Origin: Atherix ibis
Lineage: Eukaryota; Arthropoda; Insecta; Diptera; Athericidae
Assembly (NCBI GenBank): GCA_958298945.1
Contig: OY282608.1
Location: forward strand, 74,572,806-74,636,805
Direction of reading: 5' to 3'
DNA length: 64,000 nucleotides
This document shows positions 1-15,899 of this stretch, one piece after another. The notes under the pieces were generated by a model. The model did not search any database and had not been told where the DNA came from. It saw nothing but the letters and a program-made list of their open reading frames with translations. The translations under genes were made by a program, and so were the position numbers. Positions within the stretch are counted from its first letter, which is position 1, and every line of letters starts with the position of its first letter.

Positions 1-3000
1 AAACCAACAATCCAACAAACGAACAAACCAACAAACCAACGAACCAACAAACCAACATACCAACAAACCTACAAACCAACAAACCAACAAACCAACAAAC
101 CAACATACCAACAAACCAACAAACCAACAATCCAACAAACCAACAAGCCAACAAACGAACAAACGAACAAACCAACAAACCAACAAACCAACAAACCAAC
201 AAACTAAAAAACCAACAAACCAACAAACCAATAAACCAACAAAGCAAGAAGCCAACAAACCAACAAACCAAAAAGCCAAAAAATAAACAAACCAACAAAC
301 CAACAAACCAACAAATCAACAAACTAACAAACCAACAAACCAACAAGCCAACAAACCAACAAACCAACAAACCAACAAACCAACAAACGAACAAACAAAC
401 AAACCAACAAACCAACAAGCCAACAAACCAACAAACCAACAAGCCAACCAACCAATAAACCAAATAACCAACAAACCAACAAACCAACAAGCCAACAAAC
501 CAACAAAAAATTAAACCAAAAACCAACAAACCAACAAAACAACAAACCAACAAACCAACAAACGAACAAACCAACAAACCAAGTAACCAATAAACCAACA
601 AACCAACAAACCAACAAGCCAACAATCCAACAAACGAACAAACCAACAAACCAACAAACCAACAAACAAATAAACAAACAAACCAACAAACCAATAAACC
701 AACAAACCAACAAACCAACAAACCAACAAACCAACAAACCAACAAACCAATAAGCCAAAAAACCAACAAGCCAACAAACCAACAAACCAACAAGCCAACA
801 AGCCAACAAACCGAAAAACCAACAAGCCAACAAACCAACAAACCAACAAACCAACCAGCCAACAAACCAACAAACCATCAAACCTATAAACCAAAAAACC
901 AACAAGACAACAAACCAAAAAACCAACAAGCCAACAAACCAACAAACCAATAAGCCAACAAACCAACAAACCAACAAACCTATAAACCAAAAAACCAAAA
1001 AACCAACAAACCAACAAACCAACAAACCAACAAACCAACAAACCAACAAACCAACAAGCTAACAAGCCAACAAACCAAAAAACCAACAAGCCAACAAACC
1101 AACAAACCAACAAACCAACCAGCCAACAAACCAACAAACCAACAAACCTACAAACCAAAAAACCAACAAACCAACAAACCAACAAACCAACAAACCAACA
1201 ATTCAACAAACCAACAGGCCAACAAACCAAAAAACCAACAAACCAACAAACCAACAAACCAACAAACCAACAAACCAACATACCAACAAACGAACAAACC
1301 AACAAACCAACAAACGAACAAACCAACAAACCAAAAAACCAACAAGACAACAAACCAAAAAACCAACAAGCCAACAAACCAACAAACCAATAAGCCAACA
1401 AACCAACAATCCAACAAACGAACAAACCAACAAGCCAACAAACCAACAAACCAACAAACCAACAAACCAACAAACCAATGAACCAACAAACCAACAAACC
1501 AACAAACCAACAAACCAACAAACCAACAAACCAACAAACCAACAAACCAACAAACCAACAAACGAACAATTCAACATACCACTAAACTACCAAACCAACA
1601 AACCAACGAACCAACAAACCAACATACCAACAAACCTACAAACCAACAAACCAACAAACCAACAAACCAACATACCAACAAACCAACAAACCAACAATCC
1701 AACAAACCAACAAGCCAACAAACGAACAAACGAACAAACCAACAAACCAACAAACCAACAAACCAACAAACTAAAAAACCAACAAACCAACAAACCAATA
1801 AACCAACAAAGCAACAAGCCAACAAACCAACAAACCAAAAAGCCAAAAAATAAACAAACCAACAAACCAACAAACCAACAAATCAACAAACTAACAAACC
1901 AACAAACCAACAAGCCAACAAACCAACAAACCAACAAACCAACAAACGAACAAACAAACAAACCAACAAACCAACAAGCCAACAAACCAACAAACCAACA
2001 AGCCAACCAACCAATAAACCAAATAACCAACAAACCAACAAACCAACAAGCCAACAAACCAACAAAAAATTAAACCAAAAACCAACAAACCAACAAAACA
2101 ACAAACCAACAAACCAACAAACGAACAAACCAACAAACCAAGTAACCAATAAACCAACAAACCAACAAACCAACAAGCCAACAATCCAACAAACGAACAA
2201 ACCAACAAACCAACAAACCAACAAACAAATAAACAAACAAACCAACAAACCAACAAACCAACAAACCAACAAACCAACAAACCAACAAACCAACAAACCA
2301 ACAAACCAACAAACCAATAAGCCAAAAAACCAACAAGCCAACAAACCAACAAACCACCAAGCCAACAAGCCAACAAACCGAAAAACCAACAAGCCAACAA
2401 ACCAACAAACCAACAAACCAACCAGCCAACAAACCAACAAACCATCAAACCTATAAACCAAAAAACCAACAAAAAAACAAACCAACAAACCAACAAACCA
2501 ACAAACCAACAAGCTAACAAGCCAACAAACCAAAAAAACCAACAAGCCAACAAACCAACAAACCAACAAACCAACCAGCCAACAAACCAACAAACCAACA
2601 AACCTTCAAACCATAAAACCAACAAACCAACAAACCAACAAACCAACAATTCAACAAACCAACAAACCAACAAACCAGAAAACCAACAAACGAACAAACC
2701 AACAAACAAACAAACCAACAAACCATCAAACAAACAAACCAACAAAGCAACAAACCAACAAACCAACACACCAACAAACCAACAAACGAACAAACCAAAA
2801 AGCCAACAAACCAACAAACAAACAAACCAAGTAACCAACAAACCAACAAACCAACAAACCAACAAACCAACAACCCAACAAACCAATAAACAAATAAACC
2901 AACAAACCAACAAGCCAACAAACCAACAAACCAACAAATAAATAAACCAAAAAACCAACAAACCAACAAACCAACAAGCCAACAAACGAACAAACCAACA

Positions 3001-3396
3001 AACCAACAAACCAACAAAACCAACAAACCAACAAACCAAGTAACCAACCAACCAACAAACGAACAAACCAACAAACAAACAAACGAACAAACCAACGAAC
3101 GAACAAACCAACAAACTGACAAACCAACAAACGAATAAGCCAACAAACCAACAAACCAACATACCAACAAACGAACAAACCAACAAACCAACAAACGAAC
3201 AAACCAACAAACCAAAAAACCAACAAGACAACAAACCAAAAAACCAACAAACCAACAAACCAACAAACCAATAAGCCAACAAACCAACAAGCCAACAAAC
3301 GAACAAACCAACAAGCCAACAAACCAACAAACCAACAAACCAACAAACCAACGAACCAACAAACCAACAAACCAACAAACCAACAAACCAACAAAC

Positions 3397-5477
3397 AAAA
3401 AAACAACAAAACCAACAAACCAACAAACCAACAAACCAACAAACGAACAAATCAACAAACCTACAAACTACCAAATCAACAAACCAACAAACCAACAAAC
3501 CAACATACCAACAAACCAACAAACCAACAAACCAACATACCAACAAACGAACAAACCAACAAACCAACAAACGAACAAACCAACAAACCAAAAAACCAAC
3601 AAGACAACAAACCAAAAAACCAACAAGCCAACAAACCAACAAACCAATAAGCCAACAAACCAACAATCCAACAAACGAACAAACCAACAAACCAACGAAC
3701 CAACAAACCAACATACCAACAAACCTACAAACCAACAAACCAACAAACCAACAAACCAACATACCAACAAACCAACAAACCAACAATCCAACAAACCAAC
3801 AAGCCAACAAACGAACAAACGAACAAACCAACAAACCAACAAACCAACAAACCAACAAACTAAAAAACCAACAAACCAACAAACCAATAAACCAACAAAG
3901 CAAGAAGCCAACAAACCAACAAACCAAAAAGCCAAAAAATAAACAAACCAACAAACCAACAAACCAACAAATCAACAAACTAACAAACCAACAAACCAAC
4001 AAGCCAACAAACCAACAAACCAACAAACCAACAAACCAACAAACGAACAAACAAACAAACCAACAAACCAACAAGCCAACAAACCAACAAACCAACAAGC
4101 CAACCAACCAATAAACCAAATAACCAACAAACCAACAAACCAACAAGCCAACAAACCAACAAAAAATTAAACCAAAAACCAACAAACCAACAAAACAACA
4201 AACCAACAAACCAACAAACGAACAAACCAACAAACCAAGTAACCAATAAACCAACAAACCAACAAACCAACAAGCCAACAATCCAACAAACGAACAAACC
4301 AACAAACCAACAAACCAACAAACAAATAAACAAACAAACCAACAAACCAATAAACCAACAAACCAACAAACCAACAAACCAACAAACCAACAAACCAACA
4401 AACCAATAAGCCAAAAAACCAACAAGCCAACAAACCAACAAACCAACAAGCCAACAAGCCAACAAACCGAAAAACCAACAAGCCAACAAACCAACAAACC
4501 AACAAACCAACCAGCCAACAAACCAACAAACCATCAAACCTATAAACCAAAAAACCAACAAAAAAACAAACCAACAAACCAACAAACCAACAAACCAACA
4601 AGCTAACAAGCCAACAAACCAAAAAAACCAACAAGCCAACAAACCAACAAACCAACAAACCAACCAGCCAACAAACCAACAAACCTTCAAACCAAAAAAC
4701 CAACAAACCAACAAACCAACAAACCAACAATTCAACAAACCAACAAACCAACAAACCAAAAAACCAACAAACGAACAAACCAACAAACAAACAAACCAAC
4801 AAACCATCAAACAAACAAACCAACAAAGCAACAAACCAACAAACCAACACACCAACAAACCAACAAACGAACAAACCAAAAAGCCAACAAACCAACAAAC
4901 AAACAAACCAAGTAACCAACAAACCAACAAACCAACAAACCAACAAACCAACAACCCAACAAACCAATAAACAAATAAACCAACAAACCAACAAGCCAAC
5001 AAACCAACAAACCAACAAATAAATAAACCAAAAAACCAACAAACCAACAAACCAACAAGCCAACAAACGAACAAACCAACAAACCAACAAACCAACAAAA
5101 CCAACAAACCAACAAACCAAGTAACCAACCAACCAACAAACGAACAAACCAACAAACAAACAAACGAACAAACCAACGAACGAACAAACCAACAAACTGA
5201 CAAACCAACAAACGAATAAGCCAACAAACCAACAAACCAACATACCAACAAACGAACAAACCAACAAACCAACAAACGAACAAACCAACAAACCAAAAAA
5301 CCAACAAGACAACAAACCAAAAAACCAACAAACCAACAAACCAACAAACCAATAAGCCAACAAACCAACAAGCCAACAAACGAACAAACCAACAAGCCAA
5401 CAAACCAACAAACCAACAAACCAACAAACCAACGAACCAACAAACCAACAAACCAACAAACCAACAAACCAACAAAC
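3397..5477. repeat. 2,081-bp higher-order unit (K to K)
   Basis: This unit is bounded by marker K at 3,397 and the next at 5,478, with marker T at 4,167 inside. The variant-unit order downstream of each K is the same as in the flanking copies; for example the accented string of AAACGAAC, AAATCAAC and AAACCTAC units at about 3,440-3,480 recurs at about 5,521-5,561. The length is 260 octamers plus one base, reflecting one-base indels at the marker. Confidence 0.8.
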
Positions 5478-6598
5478 AAAAAAACAACAAAACCAACAAA
5501 CCAACAAACCAACAAACCAACAAACGAACAAATCAACAAACCTACAAACTACCAAATCAACAAACCAACAAACCAACAAACCAACATACCAACAAACCAA
5601 CAAACCAACAAACCAACATACCAACAAACGAACAAACCAACAAACCAACAAACGAACAAACCAACAAACCAAAAAACCAACAAGACAACAAACCAAAAAA
5701 CCAACAAGCCAACAAACCAACAAACCAATAAGCCAACAAACCAACAATCCAACAAACGAACAAACCAACAAACCAACGAACCAACAAACCAACATACCAA
5801 CAAACCTACAAACCAACAAACCAACAAACCAACAAACCAACATACCAACAAACCAACAAACCAACAATCCAACAAACCAAAAAACCAACAAACGAACAAA
5901 CCAACAAACAAACAAACCAACAAACCATCAAACAAACAAACCAACAAAGCAACAAACCAACAAACCAACACACCAACAAACCAACAAACGAACAAACCAA
6001 AAAGCCAACAAACCAACAAACAAACAAACCAAGTAACCAACAAACCAACAAACCAACAAACCAACAAACCAACAACCCAACAAACCAATAAACAAATAAA
6101 CCAACAAACCAACAAGCCAACAAACCAACAAACCAACAAATAAATAAACCAAAAAACCAACAAACCAACAAACCAACAAGCCAACAAACGAACAAACCAA
6201 CAAACCAACAAACCAACAAAACCAACAAACCAACAAACCAAGTAACCAACCAACCAACAAACGAACAAACCAACAAACAAACAAACGAACAAACCAACGA
6301 ACGAACAAACCAACAAACTGACAAACCAACAAACGAATAAGCCAACAAACCAACAAACCAACATACCAACAAACGAACAAACCAACAAACCAACAAACGA
6401 ACAAACCAACAAACCAAAAAACCAACAAGACAACAAACCAAAAAACCAACAAACCAACAAACCAACAAACCAATAAGCCAACAAACCAACAAGCCAACAA
6501 ACGAACAAACCAACAAGCCAACAAACCAACAAACCAACAAACCAACAAACCAACGAACCAACAAACCAACAAACCAACAAACCAACAAACCAACAAAC
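5478..6598. repeat. 1,121-bp shortened higher-order unit
   Basis: This copy runs from K at 5,478 to K at 6,599 and contains no T marker. It follows the previous unit up to about 5,876, then jumps to sequence matching about 4,757 onward of that unit. The missing piece is 960 bp, exactly 120 octamers, so phase is kept. The simplest reading is an internal deletion by unequal exchange, or the junction of two unequal duplications. Confidence 0.8.
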
Positions 6599-8695
6599 AA
6601 AAAAACAACAAAACCAACAAACCAACAAACCAACAAACCAACAAACGAACAAATCAACAAACCTACAAACTACCAAATCAACAAACCAACAAACCAACAA
6701 ACCAACATACCAACAAACCAACAAACCAACAAACCAACATACCAACAAACGAACAAACCAACAAACCAACAAACGAACAAACCAACAAACCAAAAAACCA
6801 ACAAGACAACAAACCAAAAAACCAACAAGCCAACAAACCAACAAACCAATAAGCCAACAAACCAACAATCCAACAAACGAACAAACCAACAAACCAACGA
6901 ACCAACAAACCAACATACCAACAAACCTACAAACCAACAAACCAACAAACCAACAAACCAACATACCAACAAACCAACAAACCAACAATCCAACAAACCA
7001 ACAAGCCAACAAACGAACAAACGAACAAACCAACAAACCAACAAACCAACAAACCAACAAACTAAAAAACCAACAAACCAACAAACCAATAAACCAACAA
7101 AGCAAGAAGCCAACAAACCAACAAACCAAAAAGCCAAAAAATAAACAAACCAACAAACCAACAAACCAACAAATCAACAAACTAACAAACCAACAAACCA
7201 ACAAGCCAACAAACCAACAAACCAACAAACCAACAAACCAACAAACGAACAAACAAACAAACCAACAAACCAACAAGCCAACAAACCAACAAACCAACAA
7301 GCCAACCAACCAATAAACCAAATAACCAACAAACCAACAAACCAACAAGCCAACAAACCAACAAAAAATTAAACCAAAAACCAACAAACCAACAAAACAA
7401 CAAACCAACAAACCAACAAACGAACAAACCAACAAACCAAGTAACCAATAAACCAACAAACCAACAAACCAACAAGCCAACAATCCAACAAACGAACAAA
7501 CCAACAAACCAACAAACCAACAAACAAATAAACAAACAAACCAACAAACCAATAAACCAACAAACCAACAAACCAACAAACCAACAAACCAACAAACCAA
7601 CAAACCAATAAGCCAAAAAACCAACAAGCCAACAAACCAACAAACCAACAAGCCAACAAGCCAACAAACCGAAAAACCAACAAGCCAACAAACCAACAAA
7701 CCAACAAACCAACCAGCCAACAAACCAACAAACCATCAAACCTATAAACCAAAAAACCAACAAAAAAACAAACCAACAAACCAACAAACCAACAAACCAA
7801 CAAGCTAACAAGCCAACAAACCAAAAAAACCAACAAGCCAACAAACCAACAAACCAACAAACCAACCAGCCAACAAACCAACAAACCTTCAAACCAAAAA
7901 ACCAACAAACCAACAAACCAACAAACCAACAATTCAACAAACCAACAAACCAACAAACCAAAAAACCAACAAACGAACAAACCAACAAACAAACAAACCA
8001 ACAAACCATCAAACAAACAAACCAACAAAGCAACAAACCAACAAACCAACACACCAACAAACCAACAAACGAACAAACCAAAAAGCCAACAAACCAACAA
8101 ACAAACAAACCAAGTAACCAACAAACCAACAAACCAACAAGCCAACAAACCAACAAACCAACAAACCAACAACCCAACAAACCAATAAACAAATAAACCA
8201 ACAAACCAACAAGCCAACAAACCAACAAACCAACAAATAAATAAACCAAAAAACCAACAAACCAACAAACGAACAAGCCAACAAACGAACAAACCAACAA
8301 ACCAACAAACCAACAAAACCAACAAACCAACAAACCAAGTAACCAACCAACCAACAAACGAACAAACCAACAAACAAACAAACGAACAAACCAACGAACG
8401 AACAAACCAACAAACTAACAAACCAACAAACGAATAAGCCAACAAACCAACAAACCAACATACCAACAAACGAACAAACCAACAAACCAACAAACGAACA
8501 AACCAACAAACCAAAAAACCAACAAGACAACAAACCAAAAAACCAACAAACCAACAAACCAACAAACCAATAAGCCAACAAACCAACAAGCCAACAAACG
8601 AACAAACCAACAAGCCAACAAACCAACAAACCAACAAACCAACAAACCAACGAACCAACAAACCAACAAACCAACAAACCAACAAACCAACAAAC
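6599..8695. repeat. 2,097-bp higher-order unit (K to K)
   Basis: This is a full-length unit from K at 6,599 to K at 8,696, with T at 7,369. It exceeds the 3,397-5,477 copy by 16 bp, which is two octamers. Its right end crosses the left boundary of copy A of the 10.2 kb duplication. Confidence 0.75.
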
Positions 8696-8939
8696 AAAAA
8701 AACAACAAAACCAACAAACCAACAAACCAACAAACCAACAAACGAACAAATCAACAAACCTACAAACTACCAAATCAACAAACCAACAAACCAACAAACC
8801 AACATACCAACAAACCTACAAACCAACAAACCAACAAACCAACAAACCAACAAACCAACAAACCCAACAAACCAACAAACCAACAATCCAACAAACCAAC
8901 AAGCCAACAAACGAACAAACCAACAAACCAACAAACCAA

Positions 8940-11030
8940 CAAAATAACAAGCCAAAAAATAAACAAACCAACAGACCACCAAACCAACAAATCAACAAAT
9001 CAACAAACTAACAAACCAACAAACCAACAAGCCAACAAACCAACAAACCAACAAACCAACAAACGAACAAACCAACAAACCAACAAACCAACAAGCCAAC
9101 AAGCCAACAAACCAACAAACCAATAAACCAACAAACCAACAAACCAACAAACAAATAAACCAACAAACCAACAAACCAACAAGCCAACAAGCCAACAAAC
9201 CAACAAACCAACAAGCCAACAAACCAACAAACCAACAAACCAACAAAACAACAAACCAACGAACCAACAAACCAACAAGCGAACAAACCAACAAACCAAC
9301 AAACCAACAACAAACAAACCAACAAATCAACAATCCAACAAACCAACAAGCCAACAAACCAACAAAAAAATAAACCAAAAACCAACAAACCAACAAACCA
9401 ACAAACCAACAAACCAACAAACCAACAAACCAGCAAACCAACAAACCAACAAACCAACAAACCAACAAACCAACAAACCAACAAACCAACAAACCAACAA
9501 ACCAACAAACCAACAAACCAACAAACGAACAAACCAACAAACCAAGTAACCAATAAACCAACAAACCAACAAACCAACAAGCCAACAAACCAAAAAACCA
9601 ACAAGCCAACAAGCCAACATACCAACAATCCAACAAACGAACAAACCAACAAACCAACAAACCAACAAACAAATAAACCAACAAACCAACAAACCAACAA
9701 ATCAACAAACCAACAAACCAACAAACCAATAAGCCAAAAAACCAACAAGCCAACAAACCAACAAACCAACAAGCCAACAAGCCAACAAACCGAAAAAACA
9801 ACAAGCCACAAACCAACTAGCCAACAAACCAACAAACCAACAAACCTATAAACCAAAAACCAAAAAACCAACAAACCAACAAACCAACAAACCAACAAAC
9901 CAACAAACCAACAAGCTAACAATCCAACAAACCAAAAAACCAACAAGCCAACAAACCAACAAACCAACAAACCAACCAGCCAACAAACCAACAAACCAAC
10001 AAACCTACAAACCAAAAAATCAACAAACCAACAAACCAACAAACCAACAAACCAACAAACCAACAATTCAACAAACCATCAAGCCAACAAACAAAAAAAC
10101 CAACAAACGAACAAACCAACAAACCAACAAACCAACAAACAAACAAACCAACAAACCAACAAACCAACAAACCAACAAACCAACAAACCAACAAACCAAC
10201 AAACCAACAAACCAACCAACCAACAAACCAACAAACCAACAAACCAACAAACCAACAAACCAACAAACCAACAAGCGAACAAACCAACAAACCAACAAGC
10301 CAAAAAGCCATTAAACCAACAAGCCAACAAACGAACAAGCCAACAAACCAACAAACCAACAAACCAACAAACCAACAAACCAACAAACCAACAAACCAAC
10401 AAACCAACAAACCAACAAACCAACAAACCAACAAACCAACAAACCAACAAACCAACAAACCAACAAACCAACAAACCAACAAACCAACAAACCAACAAAC
10501 GAATAAACCAACAAACCAACAAACCAACAAGCCAACCAACCAATAAACCAACAAACCAACAAACCAATAAACCAACAAACAAATAAACCAACAAACCAAC
10601 AAACCAACAAACCAACAAGCCAACAAGCCAACAAACCAACAAACCAACAAGCCGACAAACCAACAAACCAACAAACCAACAAAACAACAAACCAACGAAC
10701 CAACAAACCAACAAACGAACAAACCAACAAACCAACAAACCAACAACAAACAAACCAACAAACCAATAATCCAACAAACCAACAAGCCAACAAACCAACA
10801 AAAAAATAAACCAAAAACCAACAAACCAACAAACCAACAAACCAACAAACCAACAAACCAACAAACCAACAAACCAGCAAACCAACAAACCAGCAAACCA
10901 ACAAACCAACAAACCAACAAACCAACAAACCAACAAACCAACAAACCAACAAACCAACAAACCAACAAACGAACAAACCAACAAACCAAGTAACCAATAA
11001 GCCAACAAACCAACAAATCAACAAACCTAT
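8940..11030. repeat. S-type subunits of about 1.4 kb in copy A
   Basis: Marker S (seven A, then TAAACC) occurs at 9,371 and 10,807, 1,436 bp apart, with similar variant order around each: AAGCC clusters, the CAACAACAAAC slip, and AAACCGAC units. S differs from marker T of region 1 by one A-to-T change, so the S and T units share an ancestor. Further S pairs are 13,952 and 15,270 in copy A, with four counterparts in copy B. Confidence 0.7.
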
Positions 11031-11639
11031 AAACCAAAAAACCAAAAAACCAACAAACCAACAAACCAACAAACCAACAAACCAACAAACCAACAAGCTA
11101 ACAAGCCAACAAACCAAAAAACCAACAAGCAAACAAACCAACAAACCAACAAACCAACCAGCCAACAAACCAACAAACCAACAAACCTACAAACCAAAAA
11201 ACCAACAAACCAACAAACCAACAAACCAACAAACCAACAAACCAACAATTCAACAAACCAACAGGCCAGCAAACCAAAAAACCAACAAACCAACAAACCA
11301 ACAAACCAACAAACCAACAAACCAACAAACCAAAATACCAACAAACGAACAAACCAACAAACCAACAAACGAACAAACCAACAAACCAAAAAACCAACAA
11401 GACAACAAACCAAAAAACCAACAAGCCAACAAACCAACAAACCAATAAGCCAACAAACCAACAAGCCAACAAACGAACAAACCAACAAGCCAACAAACCA
11501 ACAAACCAACAAACCAACAAACCAACAAACCAACGAACCAACAAACCAACAAACCAACAAACCAACAAACCAACAAAACAAACAAACCAACAAACCAACA
11601 AACCAACAAACCAACAAACCAACAAACCAACAAACCAAC

Positions 11640-13790
11640 AAACGAACAAATCAACATACCACCAAACTACCAAACCAACAAACCAACAAACCAACAAACC
11701 AACATACCAACAAACCTACAAACCAACAAACCAACAAACCAACAAACCAACATACCAACAAACCAACAAACCAACAATCCAACAAACCAACAAGCCAACA
11801 AACGAACAAACGAACAAACCAACAAACCAACAAACCAACAAACTAAAAAACCAACAAACCAACAAACCAATAAACCAACAAAGCAACAAGCCAACAAACC
11901 AACAAACCAAAAAGCCAAAAAATAAACAAACCAACAAACCAACAAACCAACAAATCAACAAACTAACAAACCAACAAACCAACAAGCCAACAAACCAACA
12001 AACCAACAAAACAACAAACGAACAAACAAACAAACCAACAAACCAACAAGCCAACAAACCAACAAACCAACAAGCCAACCAACCAATAAACCAAATAACC
12101 AACAAACCAACAAACCAACAAGCCAACAAACCAACAAAAAATTAAACCAAAAACCAACAAACCAACAAAACAACAAACCAACAAACCAACAAACGAACAA
12201 ACCAACAAACCAAGTACCCAATAAACCAACAAACCAACAAACCAACAAGCCAACAATCCAACAAACGAACAAACCAACAAACCAACAAACCAACAAACAA
12301 ATAAACAAACAAACCAACAAACCAACAAACCAACAAACCAACAAACCAACAAACCAACAAACCAACAAACCAATAAGCCAAAAAACCAACAAGCCAACAA
12401 ACCAACAAACCAACAAGCCAACAAGCCAACAAACCGAAAAACCAACAAGCCAACAAACCAACAAACCAACAAACCAACCAGCCAACAAACCAACAAACCA
12501 ACAAACCTATAAACCAAAAAACCAACAAAAAAACAAACCAACAAACCAACAAACCAACAAACCAACAAGCTAACAAGCCAACAAACCAAAAAAACCAACA
12601 AGCCAACAAACCAACAAACCAACAAACAAACCAGCCAACAAACCAACAAACCAACAAACCTTCAAACCAAAAAACCAACAAACCAACAAACCAACAAACC
12701 AACAATTCAACAAACCAACAAGCCAACAAACCAACAAACCAACAAACGAACAAACCAACAAACAAACAAACCAACAAACCATCAAACAAACAAACCAACA
12801 AAGCAACAAACCAACAAACCAACAAACCAACAAACCAACAAACGAACAAACCAAAAAGCCAACAAACCAACAAACAAACAAACCAAGTAACCAACAAACC
12901 AACAAACCAACAAGCCAACAAACCAACAAACCAACAAACCAACAACCCAACAAACCAATAAACAAATAAACCAACAAAGCAACAAGCCAACAAACCAACA
13001 AACCAACAAATAAATAAACCAAAAAACCAACAAACCAACAAACCAACAAGCCAACAAACGAACAAACCAACAAACCAACAAACCAACAAAACCAACAAAC
13101 CAACAAACCAAGTAACCAACCAACCAACAAACGAACAAACCAACAAACAAACAAACGAACAAACCAACGAACGAACAAACCAACAAACTAACAAACCAAC
13201 AAACGAATAAGCCAACAAACCAACAAACCAACATACCAACAAACGAACAAACCAACAAACCAACAAACGAACAAACCAACAAACCAAAAAACCAACAAGA
13301 CAACAAACCAAAAAACCAACAAACCAACAAACCAACAAACCAATAAGCCAACAAACCAACAAGCCAACAAACGAACAAACCAACAAGCCAACAAACCAAC
13401 AAACCAACAAACCAACAAACCAACGAACCAACAAACCAACAAACCAACAAACCAACAAACCAACAAACAAAAAAACAACAAAACCAACAAACCAACAAAC
13501 CAACAAACCAACAAACGAACAAATCAACAAACCTACAAACTACAAAATCAACAAACCAACAAACCAACAAACCAACATACCAACAAACCTACAAACCAAC
13601 AAACCAACAAACCAACAAACCAACAAACCAACAAACCCAACAAACCAACAAACCAACAATCCAACAAACCAACAAGCCAACAAACGAACAAACCAACAAA
13701 CCAACAAACCAACAAAATAACAAGCCAAAAAATAAACAAACCAACAAACCACCAAACCAACAAATCAACAAATCAACAAACTAACAAACC
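11640..13790. repeat. Region-1 type T-K unit embedded in copy A
   Basis: Marker T at 12,142 and marker K at 13,469 are separated by 1,327 bp, as for 7,369 to 8,696. The flanking variants also match region 1 at an offset of 4,773 bp. The 10.2 kb unit is therefore itself a mosaic that includes an older 2.1 kb unit. The same block recurs in copy B at about 21,836-23,986. Confidence 0.75.
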
Positions 13791-15899
13791 AACAAACCAA
13801 CAAGCCAACAAACCAACAAACCAACAAAACAACAAACCAACGAACCAACAAACCAACAAGCGAACAAACCAACAAACCAACAAACCAACAATAAACAAAC
13901 CAACAAACCAACAATCCAACAAACCAACAAGCCAACAAACCAACAAAAAAATAAACCAAAAACCAACAAACCAACAAACCAACAAACCAACAAACCAACA
14001 AACCAGCAAACCAACAAACCAACAAACCAACAAACCAACAAACCAACAAACCAACAAACCAACAAACCAACAAACCAACAAACCAACAAACGAACAAACC
14101 AACAAACCAAGTAACCAATAAACCAACAAACCAACAAACCAACAAGCCAACAAACCAAAAAACCAACAAGCCAACAAGCCAACATACCAACAATCCAACA
14201 AACGAACAAACCAACAAACCAACAAACCAACAAACAAATAAACCAACAAACCAACAAACTTACAAATCAACAAACCAACAAACCAACAAACCAATAAGCC
14301 AAAAAACCAACAAGCCAACAAACCAACAAACCAACAAGCCAACAAGCCAACAAACCGAAAAAACAACAAGCCACAAACCAACTAGCCAACAAACCAACAA
14401 CCCAACAAACCTATAAACCAAAAAACCAAAAAACCAACAAACCAACAAACCAACAAACCAACAAACCCACAAACCAACAAGCTAACAAGCCAACAAACCA
14501 AAAAACCAACAAGCCAACAAACCAACAAACCAACAAACCAACCAGCCAACAAACCAATAAACCAACAAGCCTACAAACCAAAAAACCAACAAACCAACAA
14601 ACCAACAAACCAACAAACCAACAAACCAACAATTCAACAAACCACCAAGCCAACAAACAAAAAAACCAACAAACGAACAAACCAACAAACAAACAAACCA
14701 ACAAACCAACAAACCAACAAACAAACAAACCAACAAACCAACAAACCAACAAACCAACAAACCAACAAACCAACAAACCAACAAACCAACAAACCAACCA
14801 ACCAACAAACCAACAAACCAACAAACCAACAAACCAACAAACCAACAAGCCAACAAACCAATAAACCAACAAGCCAAAAAGCCATTAAACCAACAAGCCA
14901 ACAAACGAACAAGCCAACAAACCAACAAACCAACAAACCAACAAACCAACAAACCAACAAACCAACAAACCAACAAACCAACAAACCAACAAACAAACAA
15001 ACCAACAAACCAACAAACGAATAAACCAACAAACCAACAAACCAACAAGCCAACCAACCAATAAACCAAGAAACCAACAAACCAATAAACCAACAAACAA
15101 ATAAACCAACAAACCAACAAACCAACAAACCAACAAGCCAACAAGCCAACAAACCAACAAACCAACAAGCCGACAAACCAACAAACCAACAAACCAACAA
15201 AACAACAAACCAACGAACCAACAAACCAATAATCCAACAAACCAACAAGCCAACAAACCAACAAAAAAATAAACCAAAAACCAACAAACCAACAAACCAA
15301 CAAACCAACAAACCAACAAACCAACAAACCAACAAACCAGCAAACCAACAAACCAGCAAACCAACAAACCAACAAACCAACAAACCAACAAACCAACAAA
15401 CCAACAAACCAACAAACCAACAAACCAACAAACGAACAAACCAACAAACCAAGTAACCAATAAACCAACAAACCAACAATCCAACAAACGAACAAACCAA
15501 CAAACCAACAAACAAATAAACCAACAAACCAACAAACCAACAAATCAACAAACCAAGAAACCAACAAACCAATAAGCCAAAAAACCAACAAACCAACAAA
15601 CCAACAAACCAACAAGTCAACAAGCCAACAAACCGAAAAACCAACAAGCCAACAAACCAACCAGCCAACAAACCAACAAACCAACAAACCTATAAACCAA
15701 AAAAACCAAAAAACCAACAAACCAACAAACCAAAAAACCAACAAACCAACAAACCAACAAGCTAACAAGCCAACAAACAAAAAAACCAAAAAGCCAACAA
15801 ACCAACAAACCAACTAACCAACCAGCCAACAAACCAACAAACCAACAAACTTACAAACCAAAAAACCAACAAACCAACAAACCAACAAACCAACAAACC

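Larger units (their letters stand above)
1..8344. repeat. Region 1: 2.08-2.10 kb higher-order repeats
   Basis: Two rare motifs mark the higher-order unit. Marker T (six A, then TTAAACC) has its TT at 511, 2,070, 4,167 and 7,369. Marker K (a run of seven A followed by CAACAAAACC) has its A-run starting at 3,397, 5,478, 6,599 and 8,696. T-to-K distance is 1,308-1,327 bp and K-to-T is 770 bp, giving a basic period near 2,097 bp. Spacing of 3,202 bp between the last two T markers equals 2,081 plus 1,121, so one shortened copy is interposed. The first 2 kb follow the same scheme with a shorter period (T to T 1,559 bp). The last K lies just inside copy A of region 2. Confidence 0.85.

Noticed and set aside
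500..530. Marker T (A-rich with TTAAACC) as a promoter or terminator element
   Set aside because: It is a two-base variant of the local repeat with no hairpin or downstream gene, and it recurs only through higher-order copying.
1891..4521. Minus-strand open frame of 876 residues, LVCWFVGL repeats, resembling a multi-pass membrane protein
   Set aside because: It begins at TTG, has no ribosome site or conserved domain, and overlaps equally long frames of the same composition. The octamer simply lacks stops.
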